Shown: positions 24,850-36,056 of the stretch, piece after piece | How positions within the stretch are numbered: position 1 is the first letter of the stretch | Layout: each line of letters begins with the position of its first letter | Assembly: GCA_040954595.2 (NCBI GenBank) | Contig: CM082596.2 | Span: 9,424,001 to 9,488,000 of the forward strand | DNA from: Balanoglossus misakiensis | Lineage: Eukaryota; Hemichordata | DNA: 64,000 nt | Direction of reading: 5' to 3' | Position numbers and translations under genes: made by a program | Notes under the pieces: generated by a model | Told to the model about the DNA's origin: nothing | Database searches by the model: none | Seen by the model: only the letters and a program-made list of their open reading frames with translations

Positions 24850-27356
24850 TCAGCGTTTGCCCTTGCTAGGTTTGGTTCTGTACCTGGAAATAAGAGGCAA
24901 ATAATTACATTGTAAGAATGGGTGATAAAAATAATCTAATGTTTGCAACCTGACTGATATTCATTGTCAAGCAACTTTAAGATGTCTGGAGATCTTGAAA
25001 TATTTATTTCAGGACAATTTGGTTACATCTTACTAATACAATCTCCAAGATCCTACACACCAAACTTGAAAGAAATCTGATAAGTGGATTCAGAGAAAAT
25101 GATTTGGTCAAAAAACGGAAAGAATTGCCCTCAAGAGAGAATTATTCAAAGTTCACTACAATTTTAAGCGAGTAAGGAAATCTCTAGGAAGCTTGCAAAC
25201 GAAGTTTCAAAGCAATTGGACCATTGGTTTCAGATATTTTTAACAAACAAAGAATGGCAAAATTTGCTCCAAAAATCCAATCATGCATATGTCAGGACAA
25301 TCTGAAAACATGTTACTGAAAATATCCATAGAAACCTGTACACCATGACAGACATTCCACCAATGTGATGAGCTCAGTTGTCACCGACAGCAGACCGAAA
25401 AAGTAGTTTTACCTCAATTGTACAACTGTTCCGTTGTCTTTCTTGTATACAATCTGCACTGGCAGTTTGGATATAATGTTCTCTTCGGAGCCAAGGGAAC
25501 TGATATCTGCCTTGTATGGCGTGTACACACCATCTATGACCAGACATCTGTGGAAGAGAAAAAAAAGTTCGCGCATTTTTTGGATGAACTTTTTGAAAGG
25601 GGAAGACAACACAGCTATGATTTTCTTCACATGTCCCAAGGAAAGCCAAGTTGGTTTGTGCCAAATACTAAAATGTTATGATTTAAGTATTTTCAATGGA
25701 TGTGAAATTGACAATATACAACTTGGTTGTAAAAGTGAAATTTTTAATCATAACCAGGTTATACTACTGGTCAGAACAGAGTGCATGATCGTGTATTAAT
25801 AGTATTTTTGGCAGATGAGATCACCATCAGACGTTGTCCAATATGAAGAATTTAAATTTGGTGTCGTTTGTCCAGTAGTTTAGCCAAAGATAACGCCACA
25901 CTGACATGTGTGGAAGTGATAATGAAGATGTACTAACTTCTCGTCTGTGTCTATTCCTTGAAGTGTACCATTTGCCTCAAGAATTTCAGCATCATCTTCT
26001 ATAGTCTGAAAATAAGTATGAGACATATTAGTGAATCTGAAATATCTGTATAGTAGTGTTGATAGTGTGTAGTGACTGTTAGAAAACACATTAAAGCCCC
26101 AGTATTTCTCATTTTGACAATTTTTCATCATCAAAAATTTCCTGTTTTTTCCGCATTCATCTTGGAATACTAGATAATGAAGATATTAGCAAGATTTGTG
26201 CTGCTGTAACTATGTGCAAACCCTAAATATTGCCTGTAAAATTTGAAATGACCGACAGGTTTGTTTACAACAGAAATGGTGCATATGTGAATTTTTGCGA
26301 GTTTCTTCAAAAATTTACTAGATTTGGGACAATCAAACCTCTTCAGTGTGGGTTCTATAAATGTTATGCATGGCTGAATCTGTGTACATTTAGTTGTATA
26401 GGCACAGCAGGGGTTAGATTGGATTCCATGTGTCAACAAAGCCTGACTTTCTGTCCGGACAGAAAGTCATTTTCAATTGTTATATTGAAAAGTATATACA
26501 TTTGTGAGCAGGGCTGGTCATAAAAACTGTGAGAGTCATTATCAATTATTATCTACTTTTAGAAATTGAAGATATTTCAAACAAAAATATGTCGAAACAA
26601 GAAATACTGAGGCTGAATTTTGACAGTGGATGAATACTGACCTTTATTTTTGTGGAGACTGTGCTATTGACATGATTGACATCCTTGTACTTGTCTACGA
26701 TTACTGGTCCAATTTTCCCTTTTGCACCTTCTCTGACTTGCAGGTCACACTGTTTGCCCCAAAGGTTCATTTGCATTGACCTCAAACCATCTGTTAAAAC
26801 GATATCTCTTCTACGTGTTTTATTTGTTGTTTGCTGTTCGTGCGAAACCTAAATGTAAAGAAATTAAATTCCAAGGTGATACTGTGCAATGGAAATGTGT
26901 CTTGACTGGTACAAGTAATGCTAGTCAATTGGTGAAATAAGAGTAAGAAAAGGTGTTGTTTAGTATGGTAAGTTTACAGTTATTGATGTGAAATTAAATT
27001 ATTCTCACCGAAGCATTTTCTGCCTGTATAATTTTGGATGACAATCAGAAATCATCAAGATAAGAATTTTAACCTGCAATGTTGTAGAAATTAGTCATCA
27101 CTGTGAGGAATCATGGGGAGAACAGTCAATTTGCATAGAAATCTATTGGGGGAAAGTAGGCGTTATTGTCTGAGTAAACAAAATATTTTGTCATAATGTG
27201 TGCATATGTGATTACCTTATCAATTCTAGCCACAACACTGACCCTCCTTTTTCGAGGCGAGTGCTGTAAATCAGCTAGTGGGACCTCCTCTGGTTCATTG
27301 AATAGTTTCTCCTGTTCTTTTTCAACTTTGAATGCATTGTTCCCAGTACGGGCAAT
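24850..27356 (-). pseudogene. OB-fold protein gene, copy 1, lacking exon 1
   Basis: Five exons of the gene described at 36023-39319 are present with identical splice sites: exon 2 27216-27356, exon 3 26642-26848, exon 4 25938-26005, exon 5 25413-25547, exon 6 24850-24883 ending in TGA. Upstream of exon 2 the segment stops at 27713, inside intron 1, and runs straight into satellite array B. Exon 1 with the start codon, and the promoter, are therefore missing. No internal ATG restores the first OB segment. It could still be transcribed from within or beyond the satellite. I infer a non-functional or 5'-exchanged copy. Confidence 0.7.
26444..26469. repeat. 26-bp perfect palindrome, copy 1
   Basis: TGACTTTCTGTCC is followed directly by its exact reverse complement, with no spacer. 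It lies in the intron between exons 3 and 4 of the OB-fold gene and could extrude as a cruciform. Its source is unknown. Confidence 0.9.
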
Positions 27357-27713
27357 CTACGGCAAAAAGGAAAAAAATCAATTAAAATGTAAAGCGATAT
27401 TATTTGAAGATTACAACATGTAAGTGAAAATTCGGGAATGGGTCATGAAATAAATCTCGTTTTTGAATAAATTAGGGGCAAGATCTAAAGTTCAATAAAC
27501 GTAACTTAATTGTTTAAAAGTTTGGTCTCAGACCCACCCCCCACTCTAACTAAACAGACCGAAAATTGAAAAACATTCGAAGCGTACCCTGCATTAATTC
27601 TTTCAGACAGCGTACTATTAAATTGAGTGAAAACAGAAAACCATTATTAATTGACAAAAATATTCATATTGCAACACAACAAAAAGCAGTCTTGAAATCT
27701 TTCGTTTTGCCAA

Positions 27714-30700
27714 AAACCCCACCGAACACTCAAAATTAATGGGCAGCACACTGTCTACTCTGGCCTGGTTACTGTCTGGCCTGGTTAATGTTGACGCAAA
27801 GGTTGACCCCACTAAACACTCAAAATTAATGGGCAGAATACTGTCCACTCTGGCCTGGTTAATGTGTGCTCTGGTTAATGTTGACGCACAGGTTGACCCC
27901 ACCAAACACTCAAAATTAATGGGCAGCATACTGTCCACTCTGGCCTGGTTACTGTCTGGCCTGGTTAATGTTGACGCAAAGGTTGACCCCACTAAACACT
28001 CAAAATTAATGGGCAGAATACTGTCCACTCTGGCCTGGTTAATGTGTGCTCTGGTTAATGTTGACGCAAAGGTTGACCCCTACCAAACACTCAAAATTAA
28101 TGGGCAGCATACTGTCCACTCTGGCCTTGTTACTGTGTGCTCTGGTTAATGTTGACACAAAGGTTGACCCCACCAAACACTCAAAATTAATGGGCAGCAT
28201 ACTGTCCACTCTGGCCTGGTTACTGTCTGGCCTGGTTAATGTTGACGCAAAGGTTGACCCCACCAAACACTCGAAATTCATGGGCAGGATACTGTCCACT
28301 CTGGCCTTGTTACTGTCTGGCCTGGTTAATGTTGACACAAAGGTTGACCCCACCAAACACTCGAAATTAATGGGCAGGATACTGTCCACTCTGGCCTTGT
28401 TACTGTCTGGCCTGGTTAATGTTGACGCAACGGTTGACCCCACCAAACACTTGAAATTAATGGGCAGAATACTGTCCACTCTCCGTCTGGTTACTTTCAG
28501 GCCTGGTTAATGTTGACGCAAAGGTTGACCCAACCAAACACTCGAAATTAATAGGCAGAATACTGTCCACTCTGGCCTTGTTACTGTCTGGCCTGGTTAA
28601 TGTTGACGCAAAGGTTGACCCCACCAAACACTCGAAATTAATGGGCAGGATACTGTCCACTCTGGCCTTGTTACTGTCTGGCCTGGTTAATGTTGACGCA
28701 ACGGTTGACCCCACCAAACACTTGAAATTAATGGGCAGAATACTGTCCACTCTCCGTCTGGTTACTTTCAGGCCTGGTTAATGTTGACGCAAAGGTTGAC
28801 CCCACCAAACACTCGAAATTAATGGGCAGGATACTGTCCACTCTGGCCTTGTTACTGTCTGGCCTGGTTAATGTTGACACAAAGGTTGACCCAACCAAAC
28901 ACTCGAAATTCATGGGCAGAATACTGTCCACTCTGGCCAGGATACTGTCTGGCCTGGTTAATGTTGACGCAAAGGTTGACCCCACCAAACACTTGAAATT
29001 CATGGGCAGAATACTGTCCACTCTCCGTCTGGTTACTTTCAGGCCTGGTTAATGTTGACGCAAAGGTTGACCCAACCAAACACTCGAAATTAATAGGCAG
29101 AATACTGTCCACTCTGGCCTTGTAACTGTCTGGCCTGATTAATGTTGACGCAAAGGTTGACCCCACCAAACACTTGAAATTAATGGGCAGAATACTGTCC
29201 AATCTCCGCCTGGTTACTGTCTGGCCTGGTTAATGTTGACGCAACGGTTGACCCCACCAAACACTCGAAATTAATGGGCAGGATACTGTCCACTCCGGCC
29301 TTGTTACTGTCTGGCCTAGTTAATGTTGACGGAAAGGTTGACCCCACCAAACACTCGAAATTAATGGGCAGAATACTGTCCAATCTCCGCCTGGTTACTG
29401 TCTGGCCTGGTTAATGTTGACGCAAAGGTTGACCCCACCAAACACTCGAAATTAATGGGCAGGATACTGTCCACTCTGGCCTTGTTACTGTCTGGCCTGG
29501 TTAATGTTGACGCAACGGTTGACCCCACCAAACACTTGAAATTAATGGGCAGAATACTGTCCAATCTCCGCCTGGTTACTGTCTGGCCTGGTTAATGTTG
29601 ACGCAAGGGTTGACCCCACCAAACACTCGAAATTAATGTGCAGGATACTGTCCACTCCAGCCTTGTTACTGTCTGGCCTGGTTAATGTTGACGCAAAGGT
29701 TGACCCCACCAAACACTCGAAATTAATGGGCAGGATACTGTCCACTCTGGCCTTGTTACTGTCTGGCCTGGTTAATGTTGACGCAAAGGTTGACCCCACC
29801 AAACACTAGAAATTCATGGGCAGAATACTGTCCACTCTCCGCCTGGTTACTTTCAGGCCTGGTTAATGTTGACGCAACGGTTGACCCCACCAAACACTCG
29901 AAATTAATGGGCAGGATACTGTCCACTCCGGCCTTGTTACTGTCTGGCCTAGTTAATGTTGACGGAAAGGTTGACCCCACCAAACACTCGAAATTAATGG
30001 GCAGAATACTGTCCAATCTCCGCCTGGTTACTGTCTGGCCTGGTTAATGTTGACGCAAAGGTTGACCCCACCAAACACTCGAAATTAATGGGCAGGATAC
30101 TGTCCACTCTGGCCTTGTTACTGTCTGGCCTGGTTAATGTTGACGCAACGGTTGACCCCACCAAACACTTGAAATTAATGGGCAGAATACTGTCCAATCT
30201 CCGCCTGGTTACTGTCTGGCCTGGTTAATGTTGACGCAACGGTTGACCCCACCAAACACTCGAAATTAATGTGCAGGATACTGTCCACTCCGGCCTTGTT
30301 ACTGTCTGGCCTGGTTAATGTTGACGCAAAGGTTGACCCCACCAAACACTTGAAATTCATGGGCAGAATACTGTCCACTCTCCGCCTGGTTACTTTCAGG
30401 CCTGGTTAATGTTGACGCAAAGGTTGACCCAACCAAACACTCGAAATTAATAGGCAGAATACTGTCCACTCTCCGCCTGGTTACTGTCTGGCCTGGTTAA
30501 TGTTGACGCAACGGTTGACCCCACCAAACACTCAAAATTAATAGGCAGAATACTGTCCACTCTGGCCTTGTAACTGTCTGGCCTGATTAATGTTGACGCA
30601 AAGGTTGACCCCACCAAACACTTGAAATTAATGGGCAGAATACTGTCCAATCTCCGCCTGGTTACTGTCTGGCCTGGTTAATGTTGACGCAACGGTTGAC

Positions 30701-33517
30701 CCCACCAAACACTCGAAATTAATGGGCAGGATACTGTCCACTCCGGCCTTGTTACTGTCTGGCCTAGTTAATGTTGACGGAAAGGTTGACCCCACCAAAC
30801 ACTCGAAATTAATGGGCAGAATACTGTCCAATCTCCGCCTGGTTACTGTCTGGCCTGGTTAATGTTGACGCAAAGGTTGACCCCACCAAACACTCGAAAT
30901 TAATGGGCAGGATACTGTCCACTCTGGCCTTGTTACTGTCTGGCCTGGTTAATGTTGACGCAACGGTTGACCCCACCAAACACTTGAAATTAATGGGCAG
31001 AATACTGTCCAATCTCCGCCTGGTTACTGTCTGGCCTGGTTAATGTTGACGCAACGGTTGACCCCACCAAACACTCGAAATTAATGTGCAGGATACTGTC
31101 CACTCCGGCCTTGTTACTGTCTGGCCTGGTTAATGTTGACGCAAAGGTTGACCCCACCAAACACTCGAAATTAATGGGCAGGATACTGTCCACTCTGGCC
31201 TTGTTACTGTCTGGCCTGGTTAATGTTGACGCAAAGGTTGACCCCACCAAACACTAGAAATTCATGGGCAGAATACTGTCCACTCTCCGCCTGGTTACTT
31301 TCAGGCCTGGTTAATGTTGACGCAAAGGTTGACCCCACCAAACACTCGAAATTAATGGGCAGGATACTGTCCACTCTGGCCTTGTTACTGTCTGGCCTGG
31401 TTAATGTTGACGCAAAGGTTGACCCCACCAAACACTAGAAATTCATGGGCAGAATACTGTCCACTCTCCGCCTGGTTACTTTCAGGCCTGGTTAATGTTG
31501 ACGCAAAGGTTGACCCAACCAAACACTCGAAATTAATAGGCAGAATACTGTCCACTCTCCGCCTGGTTACTGTCTGGCCTTGTTAATGTTGACGCAACGG
31601 ATGACCCCACCAAACACTCGAAATTAATGGGCAGAATACTGTCCACTCTCCGCCTGGTTACTTTCAGGCCGGGTTAATGTTGACGCAAAGGTTGACCCAA
31701 CCAAACACTAAAAATTAATGGGCAGGATACTGTCAACTCTGGCCGTGTTACTGTCTGGCCTGGTTAATGTTGACGCAACGGTTGACCCCACCAAACACTC
31801 GAAATTAATGGGCAGAATACTGTCCACTCTCCGCCTGGTTACTGTCTGGCCTGGTTAATGTTGACGCAAAGGTTGACCCAACCAAACACTCGAAATTAAT
31901 GGGCAGAATACTGTCCACTCTGGCCTTGTTACTGTCTGGCCTGGTTAATGTTGACGCAAAGGTTGACCCCACCAAACACTCGAAATTAATGGGCAGAATA
32001 CTGTCCACTCTGTCCTGGTTACTGTCTTGCCTGGTTAATGTTGACGCAAAGGTTGACCCCACCAAACACTCGAAATTAATTGGCAGAATACTGTCCACTC
32101 TGGTCTTGTTACTGTCTGGCCTGGTTAATGTTGACGCAAAGGTTGACCCCACCAAACACTCGAAATTAATGGGCAGAATACTGTCCAATCTCCGCCTGGT
32201 TACTGTCTGTCCTGGTTAATGTTGACGCAACGGTTGACCCCACCAAACACTCGAAATTAATGGGCAGCATACTGTCCACTCTGGCCTGGTTACTGTGTGC
32301 TGTGGTTAATGTTGACACACAGAATGACCCTACTAAACATTCAAAATTAATGGGTAGCATACTGTCCACTCTTGCCTGGTTACTGTGTGCTCTGGTTAAT
32401 GTTGACGGAAAGGTTGACCCCACCAAACACTCACAATTAATGGGCAGCATACTGTAGACTCTGGCCTGGTTACTGTGTGCTCTGGTTAATGTTGACACAA
32501 AGGTTGACCCCACCAAATACTAAAAATTAATGGGCAGCATACTGTCCACTCTGGCCTGGTTTCTATCTGGCCTGGTTAATGTTGACACAAAGGTTGACCC
32601 CACCGAACACTCAAAATTAATGGGCAGCACACTGTCTACTCTGGCCTGGTTACTGTGTGCTCTGGTTAATGTTGACGCACAGGTTGACCCCACCAAACAC
32701 TCAAAATTAATGGGCAGCATACTGTCCACTCTGGCCTGGTTACTGTCTGGCCTGGTTAATGTTGACGCAAAGGTTGACCCCACTAAACACTCAAAATTAA
32801 TGGGCAGAATACTGTCCACTCTGGCCTGGTTAATGTGTGCTCTGGTTAATGTTGACGCAAAGGTTGACCCCTACCAAACACTCAAAATTAATGGGCAGCA
32901 TACTGTCCACTCTGGCCTTGTTACTGTGTGGTCTGGTTAATGTTGACACAAAGGTTGACCCCACCAAACACTCAAAATTAATGGGCAGCATACTGTCCAC
33001 TCTTGCCTGGTTACTGTGTGCTCTGGTTAATGTTGACACAAAGGTTGACCCCACAAAACACTCAAAATTAATGGGCAACATACTGTCCACTCTGGCCTGG
33101 TAACTGTGTGCTCTGGTTAATGTTGACACAAAGGTTGACCCCACCAAACACTCAAAATAAATGGGCAGCATACTGTCCACTCTTGCCTGGTTACTGTGTG
33201 CTCTGGTTAATGTTGACACACAGGTTGTCCCCACCAAACACTCAAAATTAATGGGCAACATACTGCCCACTCTGGCCTGGTTACTGTGTGCTCTGGTTAA
33301 TGTTGACGCAAAGGTTGACCCCACCAATCACTCAAAATTAATGGGCAGCATACTGTCCACTCTGGCCTGGTTACTGTGTGCTCTGGTTAATGTTGACGGA
33401 AAGGTTGACCCCACCAAACACTCAAAATTAATGGGCAGCATACTGTCCACTCTGGCCTGGTTATTGTGTGCTCTGGTTAATTTTGACGCAATGGTTGACC
33501 CCACCAAACACTCAAAA
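27714..33517 (+). repeat. satellite array B, about 64 monomers
   Basis: Same 90/91-bp family as array A. It starts abruptly after GTTTTGCCAAAAA with CCCCACCGAACACTC and ends at the same CACTCAAAACCAGATATT boundary as array A. Both edges (27714-28260 and 32240-33517) carry the GTGTGCTCTGGTTAATG / GGGCAGCATACTG variant. The interior (28300-32230) carries the 271-bp and 181-bp higher-order units seen in the right part of array A. A 1-bp insertion variant (CCCCTACCAAACAC) occurs near 28078 and 32870, marking related edge blocks. Confidence 0.97.
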
Positions 33518-36022
33518 CCAGATATTAACTGAATATGCTCACGTGCAGTACTGTGATTGGTTGACAGAATAACAAGATCAGAAAAACCAGTGTTAAACCA
33601 TGTTGGTTTATAGTGTATATGGTGTAAGGGTTGTGTGTTGCACCATTGTGAAATGTAAACATGTTTGTGGAATTTTTGCCTTGTCAATTTTTGTAAGGGG
33701 TTAGGGACGATGTCAAATAACAAAAAATAAGTTTAGCTTGAAACCCCTGCACTCCCCCTTGTAACCTAATTGTTGAATACTGATCAGTGCCTCTTATTAT
33801 TTCATTATTGTGACAACTCCATATTTAAACCATAACCAGGATAGAAAAGTACACTATCACACATATTGATATTTCGACAATATTTGAATGAAAACATTTC
33901 TTTTCAATTCTGAGTTTACATCAGGTCTTGATTGATTTTTCTGCTTATAGAATAAGAATATGCAATGTAAAGAATTCTCGACTTACTCCACTATTTTGTT
34001 CGATGGAACACTTTTTTGGGTCAAAACCCCCACCCCCTAAACTTCAAGAAGTAAGATTTTTATCAGACCTGAATCCTTTGACATCGTCCCTTAACTTGGC
34101 AAGGGGTACTGGAAATTGAGGTGGTTGTGATGCAACAGGTGTGCCCTCGTGTGTTAATAGAAGAGAGGATGAAGTCAGTGGGCTAACCATTGCTGTTGAG
34201 GGCGCTCTTACATATTCAAGGTTGCAGGTTGAGCTTTGTATCGTTTGCATTTTAAATAAAATGTGTAGAGCTATGGATGAGATCTAATATCCAACATGGA
34301 ATAGTAAAAAAGGAGTCTTATACCAGTTCCTGAACAAAAAAAATTAACGTCAGATTTGTTTTCTTGATAAAATTTCACTACAGATTGATACGAAATGTGA
34401 GAAAAATTGTCCTCTGCTTTCATTATGGTCTTGCATCATACCCAGGGTTAGTGTAGGTCATTCAAGTTTAATGAGAAAATTTCCTAAAACACCAATTTGA
34501 GGTTTCGTAACACATAACACCCATAGGGACTTTAACACCAAATTTCAGACACAGCAGACAAATACTTTTAGAGAAGTTTTATTGATCAGAACTAACAATT
34601 TCCCCAAATAGGGATAAAACACCAAAAAATAGAAAACTAAAGATCTCTTCACAACAGGTGGTCTACTCAAGGTCCTGCATACCAATTTTCAAAGCAATCC
34701 GAACAGCAGTTCTGGAGTCAATTTTCCACATTTGAGCTTAGTATAATTTGGGCAATGTCACCTTCATTTGAATGAAACTACAGCAGTTCTCAAGTTTTTT
34801 TGCAATATATCGATGCTGAATTGTGCTATAAACCTGCATTGGTATGTGTACCAAAACAGATGTAGAAAATATCGCTGTTCTACACTAGTGGTTGTAATAA
34901 TTCAAACATCTGGTAAGAAAATGAATGTGTCCTACATTGGCAACAGAATTAGATATCTGGTAGGTAAAAGCTCACATTGGTGTGGATACAAAGTGTGAAG
35001 TTGCGTTAATTTTAACAGACACAAGAACAGGAACAAAGTAAACAAATTTTAAAAAAGCAACAATTGTCTTAGAACTTACTATGGATGAGAATGGTCTGGA
35101 AGACGTACACACCACATATTTTATGCCAGCTATATAAGTGTAGCTCGTATTAGAAATATTGCTGAAAATGGTCTCCCCCCCCAAATACAAATTTGTGGGT
35201 TTTCCTACACCTCGATCAAATGATTCATCTCACATCCCGAAAAATGTGCATAGTAAATTTTAAAGCTATTAGGAGTACTCTGATAGAAAAGTGAACTTGA
35301 CAAAAATGCCTTAAAACATAACTTTGCATATTTTAAGCACATTTAATAAAAACAATCTGATTACTGTTATCCCTGGGTTTCTGAATGCCAAATATCAAAG
35401 CCATCCCATGTACAGTATTTTAGGAAGATTTGAAAAGAATTTCTGAACAAACTGCTTTAAAACAAAAATTATTACTTTTAAAGGACACTTAAAAAAATCT
35501 AGTTACTGTTATCCCTAGGCTTCTGAATACCTAATATCAAGCCATCTGATGTGCAGTATTTTAGGAAGATTTCAAAGGAACTGAGCAAACAGCCTTAAAA
35601 CACAAATGTGCATATTTTAAGCACACTGAAAAAAACTCTATTCACTGTCATTCCTGGGCTTTTGAATACCTAATATCAAAGCTGTCCAATGTGCATTTTT
35701 TTGGAGGAGAGTTCAAATGAATTAATGAACAAACTGCCTCAAAACACAAATGTACATATTTTAAGCACACTTTTAAAAAATCTTATTACTGTCATTCCTG
35801 TGTCTGGGTACCAAATATCAAAGTCGTCTGATGTGCACGTTTGATGAAAAAGACTTCTAAAATATTTTTGAAGAAACTATCTTAAATTCTAATGTCCAAC
35901 GAGTTCGTGTGGGTAACAAAACTGAAACTATTCACCACTCTAATAGTGGCTGAAAACATTGAAATCCTAGCAATGCGCCTGCAGAGTCATTGTAAAAGAA
36001 TGTGATGTATGGTAGGGAAAGC

Positions 36023-36056
36023 TCAGCGTTTGCCCTTGCTAGGTTTGGTTCTGTAC
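36023..36056 (-). CDS. OB-fold gene terminal exon 6
   Basis: 34 bp after acceptor TTATTTCCAG. It completes the Arg codon and encodes YRTKPSKGKR then TGA. Short, but phase and acceptor agree and the basic tail is plausible. Confidence 0.62.

Larger units (their letters stand above)
22345..27713. repeat. segment U1, first copy of a duplicated 5.4-kb segment
   Basis: Matches 33518-38883 almost base for base. The offset is 11173 bp up to about 26138 and 11168 bp after a 5-bp length difference there. I also saw one substitution (22405 A versus 33578 T). It carries the 5'-truncated copy of the OB-fold gene. The 22345-24849 part is downstream of that gene: it holds reverse-oriented copies of the degenerate dispersed repeat from about 23480 onward and no exon that I can support. 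Confidence 0.95.

Noticed and set aside
25418-25799. Plus-strand frames over 25418-25799 and the copies at 36591-36972
   Set aside because: Antisense to exon 5 of the OB-fold gene, whose splice sites and phases agree on the minus strand.
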